Origin: Sphingobacterium phlebotomi
GTDB lineage: Bacteria; Bacteroidota; Bacteroidia; Sphingobacteriales; Sphingobacteriaceae
NCBI RefSeq assembly: GCF_008180195.1
Contig: NZ_VTAV01000022.1
Span: 1 to 64,000 of the forward strand
Direction: 5' to 3'
Length of the DNA: 64,000 bases
Shown here: piece by piece, positions 25,182 to 33,400 of the stretch
Position numbering within the stretch: the stretch's first letter is position 1
How the letters are laid out: every line of letters begins with the position of its first letter
The notes under the pieces: model-generated
The model's input: only the letters and a program-made list of their open reading frames with translations
The model's database searches: none
What the model was told of the DNA's origin: nothing
Program-made: the position numbers and the translations under genes

Positions 25182-25212
25182 TTCGGTAAATCTGCACAAC
25201 GCTATACCTTTG
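25182..25212 (+). promoter_or_regulatory. C-module promoter, cassette copy 3
   Basis: TTCG at 25182-25185, 19-bp spacer, TACCTTTG at 25205-25212; arms TTACCGA (25147-25153) and TCGGTAA (25183-25189). Drives the intact NTF2-like gene starting at 25270. Confidence 0.6.
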
Positions 25213-25269
25213 AAGTATCAAATAAGAAATAGAAAAAATAATATATACAGCACATTAAAAACGACAGAC

Positions 25270-25707
25270 ATGAAAACGACATTGAAAACTACATGGAGAA
25301 CTATCGCAGCAGCATTGATCATGGTAACATCCCTAAGCTCCTTTGCTGCGGAAAAAGCCAATCCTTTGAAAAACGTGGAATCAGACATGATAATTGGCTC
25401 CTATGTGGATGCTGTGACCGTGGGTAGCATCGACCTGAACAAGTTCCTTTTTGCAGATGATTTCCAGTATAACAACGTGAACAACAACGACCGTGCGGGC
25501 AAAAAGGAATACATCAAACACCTGAAGGCCAACAAGGGAATGCAATATGACTGCAAGAGCAGCTACCAGATCCTATCGCAGGACGGAAAGGTATGCGTAG
25601 CCAAGGCAACGATGGCATTCAATAACTTTACCCGCGTAGATTATATTACCCTGAATCAGGGCAAGGACGGATGGAAGGTGAGCAAGGTGGAAACAACTTA
25701 TCCGTAA
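25270..25707 (+). CDS. secreted NTF2-like (putative lumazine-binding) protein, intact copy
   Basis: 145 aa from ATG 25270. The frame is open further upstream to 25093, but the -7 box lies inside that stretch and residues from 25270 form a signal peptide (RTIAAALIMVTSLSSFAA). The mature part (about 115 aa) has the NTF2/SnoaL layout: helix MIIGSYVDAVTVGSIDLNKF, then FLFADDFQYNNVNNNDRAGK, VCVAKATMAFNNFTRVDYIT, LNQGKDGWKVSKVETTYP. Homologues in Bacteroidota are annotated as putative lumazine-binding or NTF2-family proteins; ligand unknown. Periplasmic or secreted. Last roughly 50 bases are identical to the copy at 27626, suggesting recent exchange. Confidence 0.82.
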   Translation: MKTTLKTTWRTIAAALIMVTSLSSFAAEKANPLKNVESDMIIGSYVDAVTVGSIDLNKFLFADDFQYNNVNNNDRAGKKEYIKHLKANKGMQYDCKSSYQILSQDGKVCVAKATMAFNNFTRVDYITLNQGKDGWKVSKVETTYP

Positions 25708-25722
25708 AAGACTTTAGATTTT

Positions 25723-25811
25723 TGTTTATAGGGGGACATGTCGTGAGATATCTCCCGATGTTTAGTTTAGTTAGCAAAGCCTGCGAATGCAGGCTTTGAC
25801 TTTTTTTTGAG
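25723..25811 (+). terminator. E-type terminator, cassette copy 3
   Basis: GGGGGACATGTCGTGAGATA, TCTCCCGATGTTTAGTTTAG, hairpin AAAGCCTGC/GCAGGCTTT (25776-25797), T8. Separates the NTF2-like gene from the convergent AAA ATPase gene. Confidence 0.8.
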
Positions 25812-25819
25812 GTATCAAT

Positions 25820-27010
25820 TTAATACATAAAACCAAAAAGCCAAACGGGAATAATATTACCAAAACCTATTTCTATCCCGTCTTTCGCTACGAACGCATT
25901 TTCTGTACTAAGAATTTGCTTTTTGGTTTTGTTTTTACCTCCGATTTCAAATGTATAACTTTTGTCAATCACAAAATCGGCAGCTTCAGAAAGATTTATT
26001 TCGTGCAAGCCCTTGAACTGATTGAGGAAAAATGTTTCTCTTACATTCCCTATATTGGTATTATCTTTTGCAAGGGCATACATCAAGTTGCTATTGTTTA
26101 GGTATAACTTTTCGGGTTTCGTAAGTACGCCGATGCCGGAATTATCTTTGTATAGTTCATTTACTAATCCAGCACGCTCTAATATTTTTATGCTTTGCAC
26201 CAACATATTTCGCGATACCCCGATTTTTTCACTCAATTTTGTGATGTTCGGCGTAAAAGGAACACTTGATGCTATTGTTATAAGGAGTTTTTTTAGCTTT
26301 ACCAACGTCTCGTATTGAAGCTCCTCAACTGCATTGATGTCTATCTCAATAATAAGATTAATGGTATTTTGTAATTTTTGGATGTATAGATTTTCGTTTT
26401 CTTGGTAATAAGGATAAACGCCTATTTTTAGGTATTTTTCAAATAAAGGTATGGGTTTTATTTCAGCCAATATTTGGGTTGCAATACGATTATGATCATC
26501 CAAAATTTGGGCAAACGAATAGGCAGAAAAAGTCTTCTTCGTTTCAAATAATACAAACTCTCTGAAGGACAATTCTTTCAAGTAGTACGTAATGGCTCTT
26601 CTGCTCAAATCAGACTCTGACTTGTAAATTTCAAGCATAGAAGACGAAGTGAAAATAACGTTGAGTTCGGGAAAATTGTCATAGATCAGTTTTATCTCCC
26701 GAGACCAGTTCGGATATTTATGCACCTCATCCAATAATAAATGGGTACCTCCAAATTGTGAAAATTGCTTCGCTAACTCATAAAGTTTATTGCCAAAGAA
26801 ATAAATGTGGTCTAAACTCACATACAACGTGGATTTTATAGGTAAATGTAGCTTTGCCACTTGCAAAAGTAATGTGGTTTTTCCAGCACCTCTTGCACCT
26901 TTTATTGCAATCAGTCGGTTATTCAAATCTATTTGATGTACAAGGTAACGTTGTATATCTACAGAGATCCGGGATATCTTTGATTGAAATTCTAATAATA
27001 GATCTTCCAT
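25820..27010 (-). CDS. AAA_14/DUF4143-type ATPase
   Basis: 396 aa. Walker A GARGAGKTTLL at residues about 38-48, Walker B GGTHLLLDEVHKYPNW, sensor-like LNVIFTSSSMLEI, followed by a winged-helix part (ITKLSEKIGVSRNMLVQSIK) and a C-terminal nuclease-like DUF4143 region (FEIGGKNKTKKQI). Proteins of this type are common accessory ATPases with unknown targets, sometimes linked to toxin-antitoxin or defence functions. Position inside the cassette region, between an E terminator and a NUDIX scar, suggests acquisition as cargo. Confidence 0.85.
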   Translation of the reverse strand: MEDLLLEFQSKISRISVDIQRYLVHQIDLNNRLIAIKGARGAGKTTLLLQVAKLHLPIKSTLYVSLDHIYFFGNKLYELAKQFSQFGGTHLLLDEVHKYPNWSREIKLIYDNFPELNVIFTSSSMLEIYKSESDLSRRAITYYLKELSFREFVLFETKKTFSAYSFAQILDDHNRIATQILAEIKPIPLFEKYLKIGVYPYYQENENLYIQKLQNTINLIIEIDINAVEELQYETLVKLKKLLITIASSVPFTPNITKLSEKIGVSRNMLVQSIKILERAGLVNELYKDNSGIGVLTKPEKLYLNNSNLMYALAKDNTNIGNVRETFFLNQFKGLHEINLSEAADFVIDKSYTFEIGGKNKTKKQILSTENAFVAKDGIEIGFGNIIPVWLFGFMY

Positions 27011-27122
27011 ATATGCTCTTTATAAAAAGCAAATATATTATATTTATGTTAATCTTAAAAAGCAATTTTACATAATTTATGCTTTATTTATGAAGCAATC
27101 GCTATTTTGAAGTTCGAGCAAC

Positions 27123-27188
27123 GAATTACAAGGTTATGACTGGGCGGAGGCGGATGTGCCGGTTATTAGGGAATTATTATTTTACTGA
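27123..27188 (+). pseudogene. NUDIX hydrolase 3' remnant
   Basis: Codes ELQGYDWAEADVPVIRELLF and Tyr-stop, matching the last 22 residues of the intact NUDIX protein (20543-20923). The repeat after it is the same A subtype as after the intact gene. The 5' part was lost, apparently where the AAA ATPase segment now lies. Confidence 0.72.
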
Positions 27189-27197
27189 ACGGGAAAT

Positions 27198-27330
27198 TTG
27201 TTAAGATATGTTAAAATGCTGTTATGTCATGAGAAAGGCACAAGAATTGCTAATATTTTAGCAATTCATAATTTAGGTTAATAATTGGTTAGTTAGTTAA
27301 AATCCTGAAGCGGGTAGCTTCAGGATTTTT
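27198..27330 (+). repeat. A-type repeat, second long subtype
   Basis: TTGTTAAGATATGTTAAAAT, AATATTTTAGCAATTCATAA, TTGGTTAGTTAGTTAAA and a hairpin with the reversed loop (CGGGTAG). Close relative of 20932-21067; follows a NUDIX tail in both places. Confidence 0.72.
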
Positions 27331-27369
27331 TTGTTCATTACCGGACACTAGCTGTCCGCCAGTGAACAA
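27331..27369 (+). repeat. B palindrome, cassette copy 4
   Basis: TTGTTCATTACCGGACACTA / GCTGTCCGCCAGTGAACAA: outer arms perfect, inner arms CCGGACA/TGTCCG. Confidence 0.65.
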
Positions 27370-27539
27370 CCGGAAATCCCCCTAAAAAACACAAACACCT
27401 TTAAAACAGCATATTGAATATTTTGGCAACTGGCTTGCAATCCTTTTGGCATGAACAAACAAATAGATAGCTGTATAGCGCATTCACCGATTTTTTTACC
27501 GCAGTTACCGAGAAATGCGGGAGATTGGTCTAATCGTTA

Positions 27540-27570
27540 TTCGGTAAATCCGCACACCGCCCTACCTTTG
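27540..27570 (+). promoter_or_regulatory. C-module promoter, cassette copy 4
   Basis: TTCG at 27540-27543, 19-bp spacer, TACCTTTG at 27563-27570; arms TTACCGA (27505-27511) and TCGGTAA (27541-27547). The start of the NTF2-like gene is 56 bp downstream. Confidence 0.6.
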
Positions 27571-27625
27571 AGATATCAAATAAGAAATAACAGACATTAA
27601 ATATAAAACATTAAAAACCACAGAT

Positions 27626-28051
27626 ATGAAAACGACATTGAAAACTATCGCAGCAGCATTGATCATGGTAACATCCCTAAGCTCCTTTGCTGCGGAAAAA
27701 GCCAATCCTTTGAAAAACGTGGAATCGGACATGATAATTGACTCCTATATGGAAGCTGTTACCGTGGGTAGCATCGATCTGAACAAGTTCCTTTTTGCAG
27801 ATGATTTCCAGTACAGCAATGTGAACAACAACGACCGTGCGGGCAAAAAGGAATACATTAAGTTCCTAAAGGCCAACAAAGGTATACAATACGACTGCGA
27901 GAGCAGCTACGAGATCCTATCGCAGGACGGAAAGGCGTGTGTAGCCAAGGCAACGATGGCATTCGATAACTTTACCCGCGTAGATTATATTACCCTGAAT
28001 CAGGGCAAGGACGGATGGAAGGTGAGCAAGGTGGAAACGACTTATCCGTAA
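27626..28051 (+). CDS. secreted NTF2-like (putative lumazine-binding) protein, intact copy
   Basis: 141 aa: signal peptide (LKTIAAALIMVTSLSSFAA) and mature NTF2-like domain with MIIDSYMEAVTVGSIDLNKF, YSNVNNNDRAGKKEYIKFLK and the tail KDGWKVSKVETTYP. Differs from the 25270 copy at about 13 residues, mostly in the first half, and lacks four residues of the signal region. All cassette modules are intact around it (A, B, C before; E after), so this is the best reference copy. Confidence 0.83.
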   Translation: MKTTLKTIAAALIMVTSLSSFAAEKANPLKNVESDMIIDSYMEAVTVGSIDLNKFLFADDFQYSNVNNNDRAGKKEYIKFLKANKGIQYDCESSYEILSQDGKACVAKATMAFDNFTRVDYITLNQGKDGWKVSKVETTYP

Positions 28052-28065
28052 AAGACTTTAGATTT

Positions 28066-28151
28066 TTGTTTCAATATGGGACATGTCGTGAGATATCTCC
28101 CGATGTTTAGTTTAGTTAGCAAAGCCTGCACATGCAGGCTTTGACTTTTTT
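28066..28151 (+). terminator. E-type terminator, cassette copy 4
   Basis: GGGACATGTCGTGAGATATC, TTTAGTTTAGTTAGC, hairpin AAAGCCTGCA/TGCAGGCTTT (28121-28142), T6. The minus-strand broken gene at 28112-28435 runs into it. Confidence 0.8.
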
Positions 28152-28435
28152 GTTGTAGCATCTAACATCATTTCTACTACACCATCTATATGACGATCAG
28201 AGTTTACCAAACCAGAGCTCTCTAAGTCGAGTAGATATTGACGAACGTAGCGATTATTTGCCGCAAAAAATGCGGCGAATAATAATGTTCATTCGCCACA
28301 CATCCAGATCATCTTCACGAGTTCTTTATGTTCCGCAAAAAGGCTTTGCTCTTCTGCGGTCAACTCCAAGTTGCCGCCTTCTTCATTATAATAACTCGCA
28401 ATCGTGTTTAGTTCAGTTATAAACAACAAATTCAT
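28112..28435 (-). pseudogene. broken gene of unknown family, cut by the E element
   Basis: ATG 28435 opens a frame coding MNLLFITELNTIASYYNEEG, GNLELTAEEQSLFAEHKELV and a TGA at 28289-28291. The same frame then continues with FAAFFAANNRYVRQYLLDLE, SSGLVNSDRHIDGVVEMMLD and runs into the E terminator, where it stops at 28112. The composition looks coding on both sides of the TGA. Likely a gene with a nonsense change whose 3' end was replaced by the cassette. No family recognised; the first 48 residues could alternatively be a small gene of their own. Confidence 0.4.
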
Positions 28436-28465
28436 GTATTATACTGCTGAATTCGTACAAAATTC

Positions 28466-28473
28466 TATATTTG
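28466..28473 (+). promoter_or_regulatory. -7 box upstream of ECF sigma gene
   Basis: TATATTTG matches TAnnTTTG 43 bp before the sigma start; no good -33 match at the usual distance. Confidence 0.4.
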
Positions 28474-28516
28474 CCATGCATAACATTATTAAAAAGCACG
28501 AAGTTTCGTCGTAATT

Positions 28517-29104
28517 ATGAAGGATAGGCCGCATACAGATCTTTCGTCTACACCCGATAAGATGCATATACCGTTTGAACAGGTGTATTATGCCTATTAT
28601 CGATCTTTATTCTTTTATACGAAGCAAATGATTGAGGACGAAGCCGATGTACATGATCTCTTGTCCGATACTTTTTTGAAGTATTATGATCGTCAAGATC
28701 AGTTCACGGATATAGAGCAAGCTAAAGCATTTCTTTTTACAACGATTCGACATGCAGCTCTCAATCACATTCGACATCATAAAGTGCGACAGGACAAGGG
28801 TGCGGACATCGCGTCAAGTATCTACGAGACCTCTTCCAAAGATCATTTCTTTGATAAGCTGGTATTGACTGAACTTATGGGCTTGGTGACCGAAGAAATC
28901 GAAAAGCTGCCTGCCAAGCAACAAGCGGTGTTCAAGTTGGCTTATTTTGAAGACCGCACCACGGAGGAGATCGCGGAATTGTTACAAATAAAGCACGAGG
29001 CTGTATATAATAATAAGAAAAGAGCGCTCGAAAAATTGCAGAAGATCTTTAAAAATAAAGAGTTCCCTATTTATCTGGCTTTTCTTAAGTTCTTTATGGG
29101 GTAA
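28517..29104 (+). CDS. ECF RNA polymerase sigma factor (Bacteroidota FecI-like)
   Basis: 195 aa. Region 2 at about residues 20-90: VYYAYYRSLFFYTKQMIEDE, DVHDLLSDTFLKYYDR, AKAFLFTTIRHAALNHIR. Region 4 at about 135-185: IEKLPAKQQAVFKLAYFEDR and TTEEIAELLQIKHEAVYNNK (HTH). It directs RNA polymerase to the downstream SusC/SusD genes once released by FecR. The following FecR gene starts 76 bp downstream; a CTATTTTAAAATAG palindrome lies in that gap. Confidence 0.92.
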   Translation: MKDRPHTDLSSTPDKMHIPFEQVYYAYYRSLFFYTKQMIEDEADVHDLLSDTFLKYYDRQDQFTDIEQAKAFLFTTIRHAALNHIRHHKVRQDKGADIASSIYETSSKDHFFDKLVLTELMGLVTEEIEKLPAKQQAVFKLAYFEDRTTEEIAELLQIKHEAVYNNKKRALEKLQKIFKNKEFPIYLAFLKFFMG

Positions 29105-29180
29105 AAATACTATTTTAAAATAGCATGATAGATATCGCGCATTCGCGTGTCTTATACCTGTATTACGTACAAATTAGATC

Positions 29181-30332
29181 ATGGAGAACAATGCCAAGGA
29201 GATTGCAAAACTCTTATTGAAGCAGCGGTCAGGTGATATCACTACTGAAGAGCGTCAACAATTGCAAACATGGCTTCAGTCAGCCGAGAGATATCAGGAC
29301 CTAGCCAATTCTTTGAACGATTCTGCTTTTATGGAGGAGCAGCTTCGGTTATACAACCGCATTAGCATACCACCACCAGAAGTTACTTTAAGACGACTTC
29401 AACAAAAGCCCACGTTAGTCCCGCTTAGGCGTCGGATAAAACGGTACTTCCCTTATGCCGCAGCTCTACTGCTCTCGATCGGAGCGATGAGCGCTTGGTA
29501 CCTCGAGCAGAGAAATAATACCGAGATGTCACAACAAGAGGTACAAAACGATATTGGTCCAGGGGGAAATAAAGCAACGCTTATTTTATCGAACGGCAAC
29601 ACGATAGCCCTACGTAGCGATCAGGATGGTATCGCTATCGGCGAAGACGGTATCCGGTATCGGGATGGTGCGACAGTATCCGACCTGGATCAAGTCAACT
29701 ACGCCACCCTGCATGTACCACGCGGTGGACAATATCAGTTAACCCTGCCCGATGGCACCAAAGTATGGCTCAATGCGGATACCAAGCTGAGTTACCCCAC
29801 GGCATTCAAGGCCAAGGAGCGTGTCGTCAAACTGGAAGGTGAAGCGTATTTTGAGGTTTCACCCAATAAGGCACAGCCGTTTTTGGTGGAGTTTGACGAG
29901 CATACGATCCGCGTCTTAGGTACCGCCTTTAATGTCAAAGCCTATCCCGAGCAACAACAAGGCATAACCACGCTAGTAGATGGACGTATTGCACTGGGTT
30001 CGAAAGATGGGCCTTTTCAAACGCTTCGCCCTAATCAGCAAGCGATGACTTCCGACCAAGGCATCAGCATCAAGGAGGTAAACGCGCAGCATTACGTCGT
30101 TTGGAAAGATGGCGTAATCGTGTTGGACAGGCAAGATATACTGTCCATTATACCACAATTGGAGCGATGGTACGACGTCGAGTTTGATCGCGATGCGTTT
30201 CCGGCTCATTCATTGACTTTGTCTGGTGAGATTCCACGCGACATCAGTCTCTCCGCAGTACTTGCTGTACTCGGCGAGCAGTTGAAATTTAAATTCGAAA
30301 TCAAAGGACGGAAGGTCTTTGTCAAAAGCTAA
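29181..30332 (+). CDS. FecR-family anti-sigma factor
   Basis: 383 aa. N-terminal cytoplasmic part (LLLKQRSGDITTEERQQLQT), one membrane span at about residues 90-108 (YFPYAAALLLSIGAMSAWYL), FecR domain at about 175-270 (LHVPRGGQYQLTLPDGTKVW, LNADTKLSYPTAFK, RVVKLEGEAYFEVSPNKAQP, FNVKAYPEQQQ) and a C-terminal STN-like DUF4974 part (LTLSGEIPRDISLSAVLAVL). It holds the sigma factor until contacted by the STN domain of the SusC protein, which is encoded next. Confidence 0.92.
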   Translation: MENNAKEIAKLLLKQRSGDITTEERQQLQTWLQSAERYQDLANSLNDSAFMEEQLRLYNRISIPPPEVTLRRLQQKPTLVPLRRRIKRYFPYAAALLLSIGAMSAWYLEQRNNTEMSQQEVQNDIGPGGNKATLILSNGNTIALRSDQDGIAIGEDGIRYRDGATVSDLDQVNYATLHVPRGGQYQLTLPDGTKVWLNADTKLSYPTAFKAKERVVKLEGEAYFEVSPNKAQPFLVEFDEHTIRVLGTAFNVKAYPEQQQGITTLVDGRIALGSKDGPFQTLRPNQQAMTSDQGISIKEVNAQHYVVWKDGVIVLDRQDILSIIPQLERWYDVEFDRDAFPAHSLTLSGEIPRDISLSAVLAVLGEQLKFKFEIKGRKVFVKS

Positions 30333-30461
30333 AACATCGAGGTTGGAGGTTACCTTACAATCACCAGATCGTCACAATGGTGGACAGTAAGCAGATTCCT
30401 AAGAACTTCCCGATAGATTCCAGTATTATTTTACTCATTTTTTAACCTAAACACTATAAAT

Positions 30462-33400
30462 ATGAATTTTAAACAGAAGGTTAATCGCCCCGTTGATAAC
30501 CTCATGGTGCGTTTAGTCGTACTCCTCCTAGGCTTAAGTTTTCAGGCATCCGCCAGTGTGTATGGACAGGCAGTGAGCCTTAATATACGTGAGCAACCCC
30601 TTGCGGAAGTACTGAAGGAACTAAGGAGACAATCTGGCTATGCTTTTGTCTATCGGGATAGCGACCTTGAAAAGATCCCACCTATTACCCTTCGGTTGGA
30701 AAACAAAGAACTTTTGGAAGTCCTTCCACGCTTATTTTCCAACTTGCCCTTGCGCTATACCATCAAGGATCGGATCATCAGTGTACAACGTATCGCCACA
30801 CCGAACGCAACAACAAGGATAAACGCTATGACGCAACAGGATACAGCCCGTACGATGTACGTAATACGCGGACAAGTCGTTAATATCCACAATCAGCCCC
30901 TACCCGATGCATCTATTGGTCTGATCGGTAAGGATGGTATCCGATCAGCGTTACAAACCAAGACAGATGGGGCTGGCAAGTTCACGCTACCGGTAACCAA
31001 TCGGGAGCAAGACATGTGGGTGGAGGTTTCTTACCTCGGATACCATACCGCACGGGTTGCTTCGAAGGCGGATGTCGGGTTTGTCGTTATGGAGGTCAGC
31101 GATGCGGAGCTCGAAGAAATATTTGTTAAACCCATCACGACCGGTTACCAGCGTATACGGCCCGAGCATAGTACCGGCGCGATCGCCCAATTGAGCACGA
31201 AAGAGTATGAGTCGCGTATCAGCACCAATTTCTTGGATGGCTTGGTCAACCGAATGCCCGGCCTAATGATCAATAACGATATACAATTTACGACAACCGA
31301 TCCGAACGGGAATATATCCAGCAGACCGTTGTTCAATGTGCGCGGTATCTCAACCATGTCGGCCAATCAACAGCCCCTTATTGTTATCGATGGCTACCCC
31401 ACCGAGCTGACGCTGAATATGATTGACCCCAATGAAATCGAGTCCATTACGTTATTGAAAGATGCAGCCGCAGCGACCGTCTATGGAGTGCGGGCGTCAA
31501 ATGGCGTCATCGTCATTGAGCGGAAGCAAGCCGAGTTGGGTTCGCCGAAGTTTTCATTCCGTGCTACCGTGGGAATCACACCTGAAGAAAACTATAGCCG
31601 CTACCGTTGGGCGGAGGATGCCTCGGCTATCGTGACTGATTATGAACGTGCGCTGGCGAGCAATACTGTTAACAGTACCTCTTGGGGATTGTTGGCTACC
31701 CCTAATCAGGGCACAATTCGGCGTTCTCAAGCGTTTCATATTCTTGCCCAGCAAGCTGCTAACATGATTACCGATGAGCAGGCGGAGCGTGCTTTCGATG
31801 CCATGAAGTCGTACGATAATCTCGCGGATTACCAACGTTTATTTACTCGGACTGCGGTAGCCCAGACGTACAATTTCAATGTATCTGGGGGAAGTCACAA
31901 GGCCTTATATTATATCACTGCCAATTACACGAAAAATAACTCCTCAAATATAGGGAATGACAACAACAGGTTCCTGTTGTCCGCAAGGACAACCTTGCGC
32001 TTGGCCGATCGATTGTCTTTAGAGTTAACAACCGATTACCAAGAGCAGCGCAGCAACGGTTCACCTGTACCTACACCAAGTAGTTTTGCGCCTTATGAAA
32101 GGTATCAGGATGTGCACGGACGGCCGGCTCCTATCATTGGCCAGGGAATTTCACCATGGTACAACAATGTCCTTATGGCACAAGGCTTGGATGACAACCT
32201 GTATTACCCTTTAATCGATCAGCAAGCAGTTAGTGACAGAACACGTAATGTCAACAACCGGATCACAGCTAACTTTAATTACGACCTGGGCCAAGGCTTT
32301 GATCTGGCCTTCGGGGGTATCTATGAGACCTCACGTAGCGAGAATAGGTACTATGCGTCCGAAAACTCGTCTGCTGCACGTGCTTATGTGAACAGTTACG
32401 TTGCACCCAATGCTGACGGAACACTGGAGTATCTTGTGCCTAAGGGTGGATATCTCCGACAAAATAACGACAACGTCAGCGGCTATACGCTTCGCGCGCA
32501 GTTGAACTATAATAAAGCCGTCGCGCCCGACCACAACATCAATGGAATCTTGGGAGCCGAAGTCCGTAACCTGATTAATGCGGGCAACCTAACTTCATTC
32601 TTTGGTTACAATGATGAGACCTTACTACATCAGCCCTTGGATTTTTCCAGTATCACAACAGGTAACGTTGACGCCGGTTTTGGTCTTGGCAGAAACCTCC
32701 ACAGCCAATATAATAATTGGTTTAATCAGCGGTATGTCGAAGATCGCTTTGTCTCTGCCTATGCTAATTTGGTTTATTCGTATAAAAGCAAATATTCCTT
32801 GACTGGAAGTATGCGTATTGACCAATCCAATCTGTTCGGCACCAATCCTAAATACAAATACAAGCCCCTGTGGTCTTTAGGGGCTGCCTGGAATATGCAT
32901 CAAGAAGATTTCATGCAAGAGGCCTCCTGGATCAATCAGCTAAAGCTTCGTCTGGCATATGGATTCAATGGAAACGTCGCCAAGATGTCGCTACCGCAAG
33001 TGATTGCCTCTAACGAGTTTAACCTAGAGACGTCGCCAAATCTGCCTTCGCTTCGCCGTCTATCTTATGCGAATAGCAGCTTGCGTTGGGAACAAACTTC
33101 TAATTTCAACGTCGGATTAGATTATCGGATCTTTAGAAATATTACGGGTAATGTCGATTACTACCAAAAGAACAGTACCGACCTGATGGGACAGGCGTAC
33201 ATCGATCCGACCATTGGTGTCAGTCCGACACTGATTAATACGGCATCGATCACGAATAGAGGATTCGAGATCGGAATCCGTGCCGACTGGATTGCCCAGC
33301 CCAACTTCAACTGGAATACTGGAATTGTGGTTGGCCACAATACGAGTAAGGTCACGGAGGTGTACCAAAGGACTAATTTCAACCCGAGTACCCTCAATGA

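Noticed and set aside
25093..25269. Earlier start of the NTF2-like gene at 25093
   Set aside because: It would put the promoter inside the gene and move the signal peptide inward by 59 residues; the 27.6-kb copy has a stop in this stretch.
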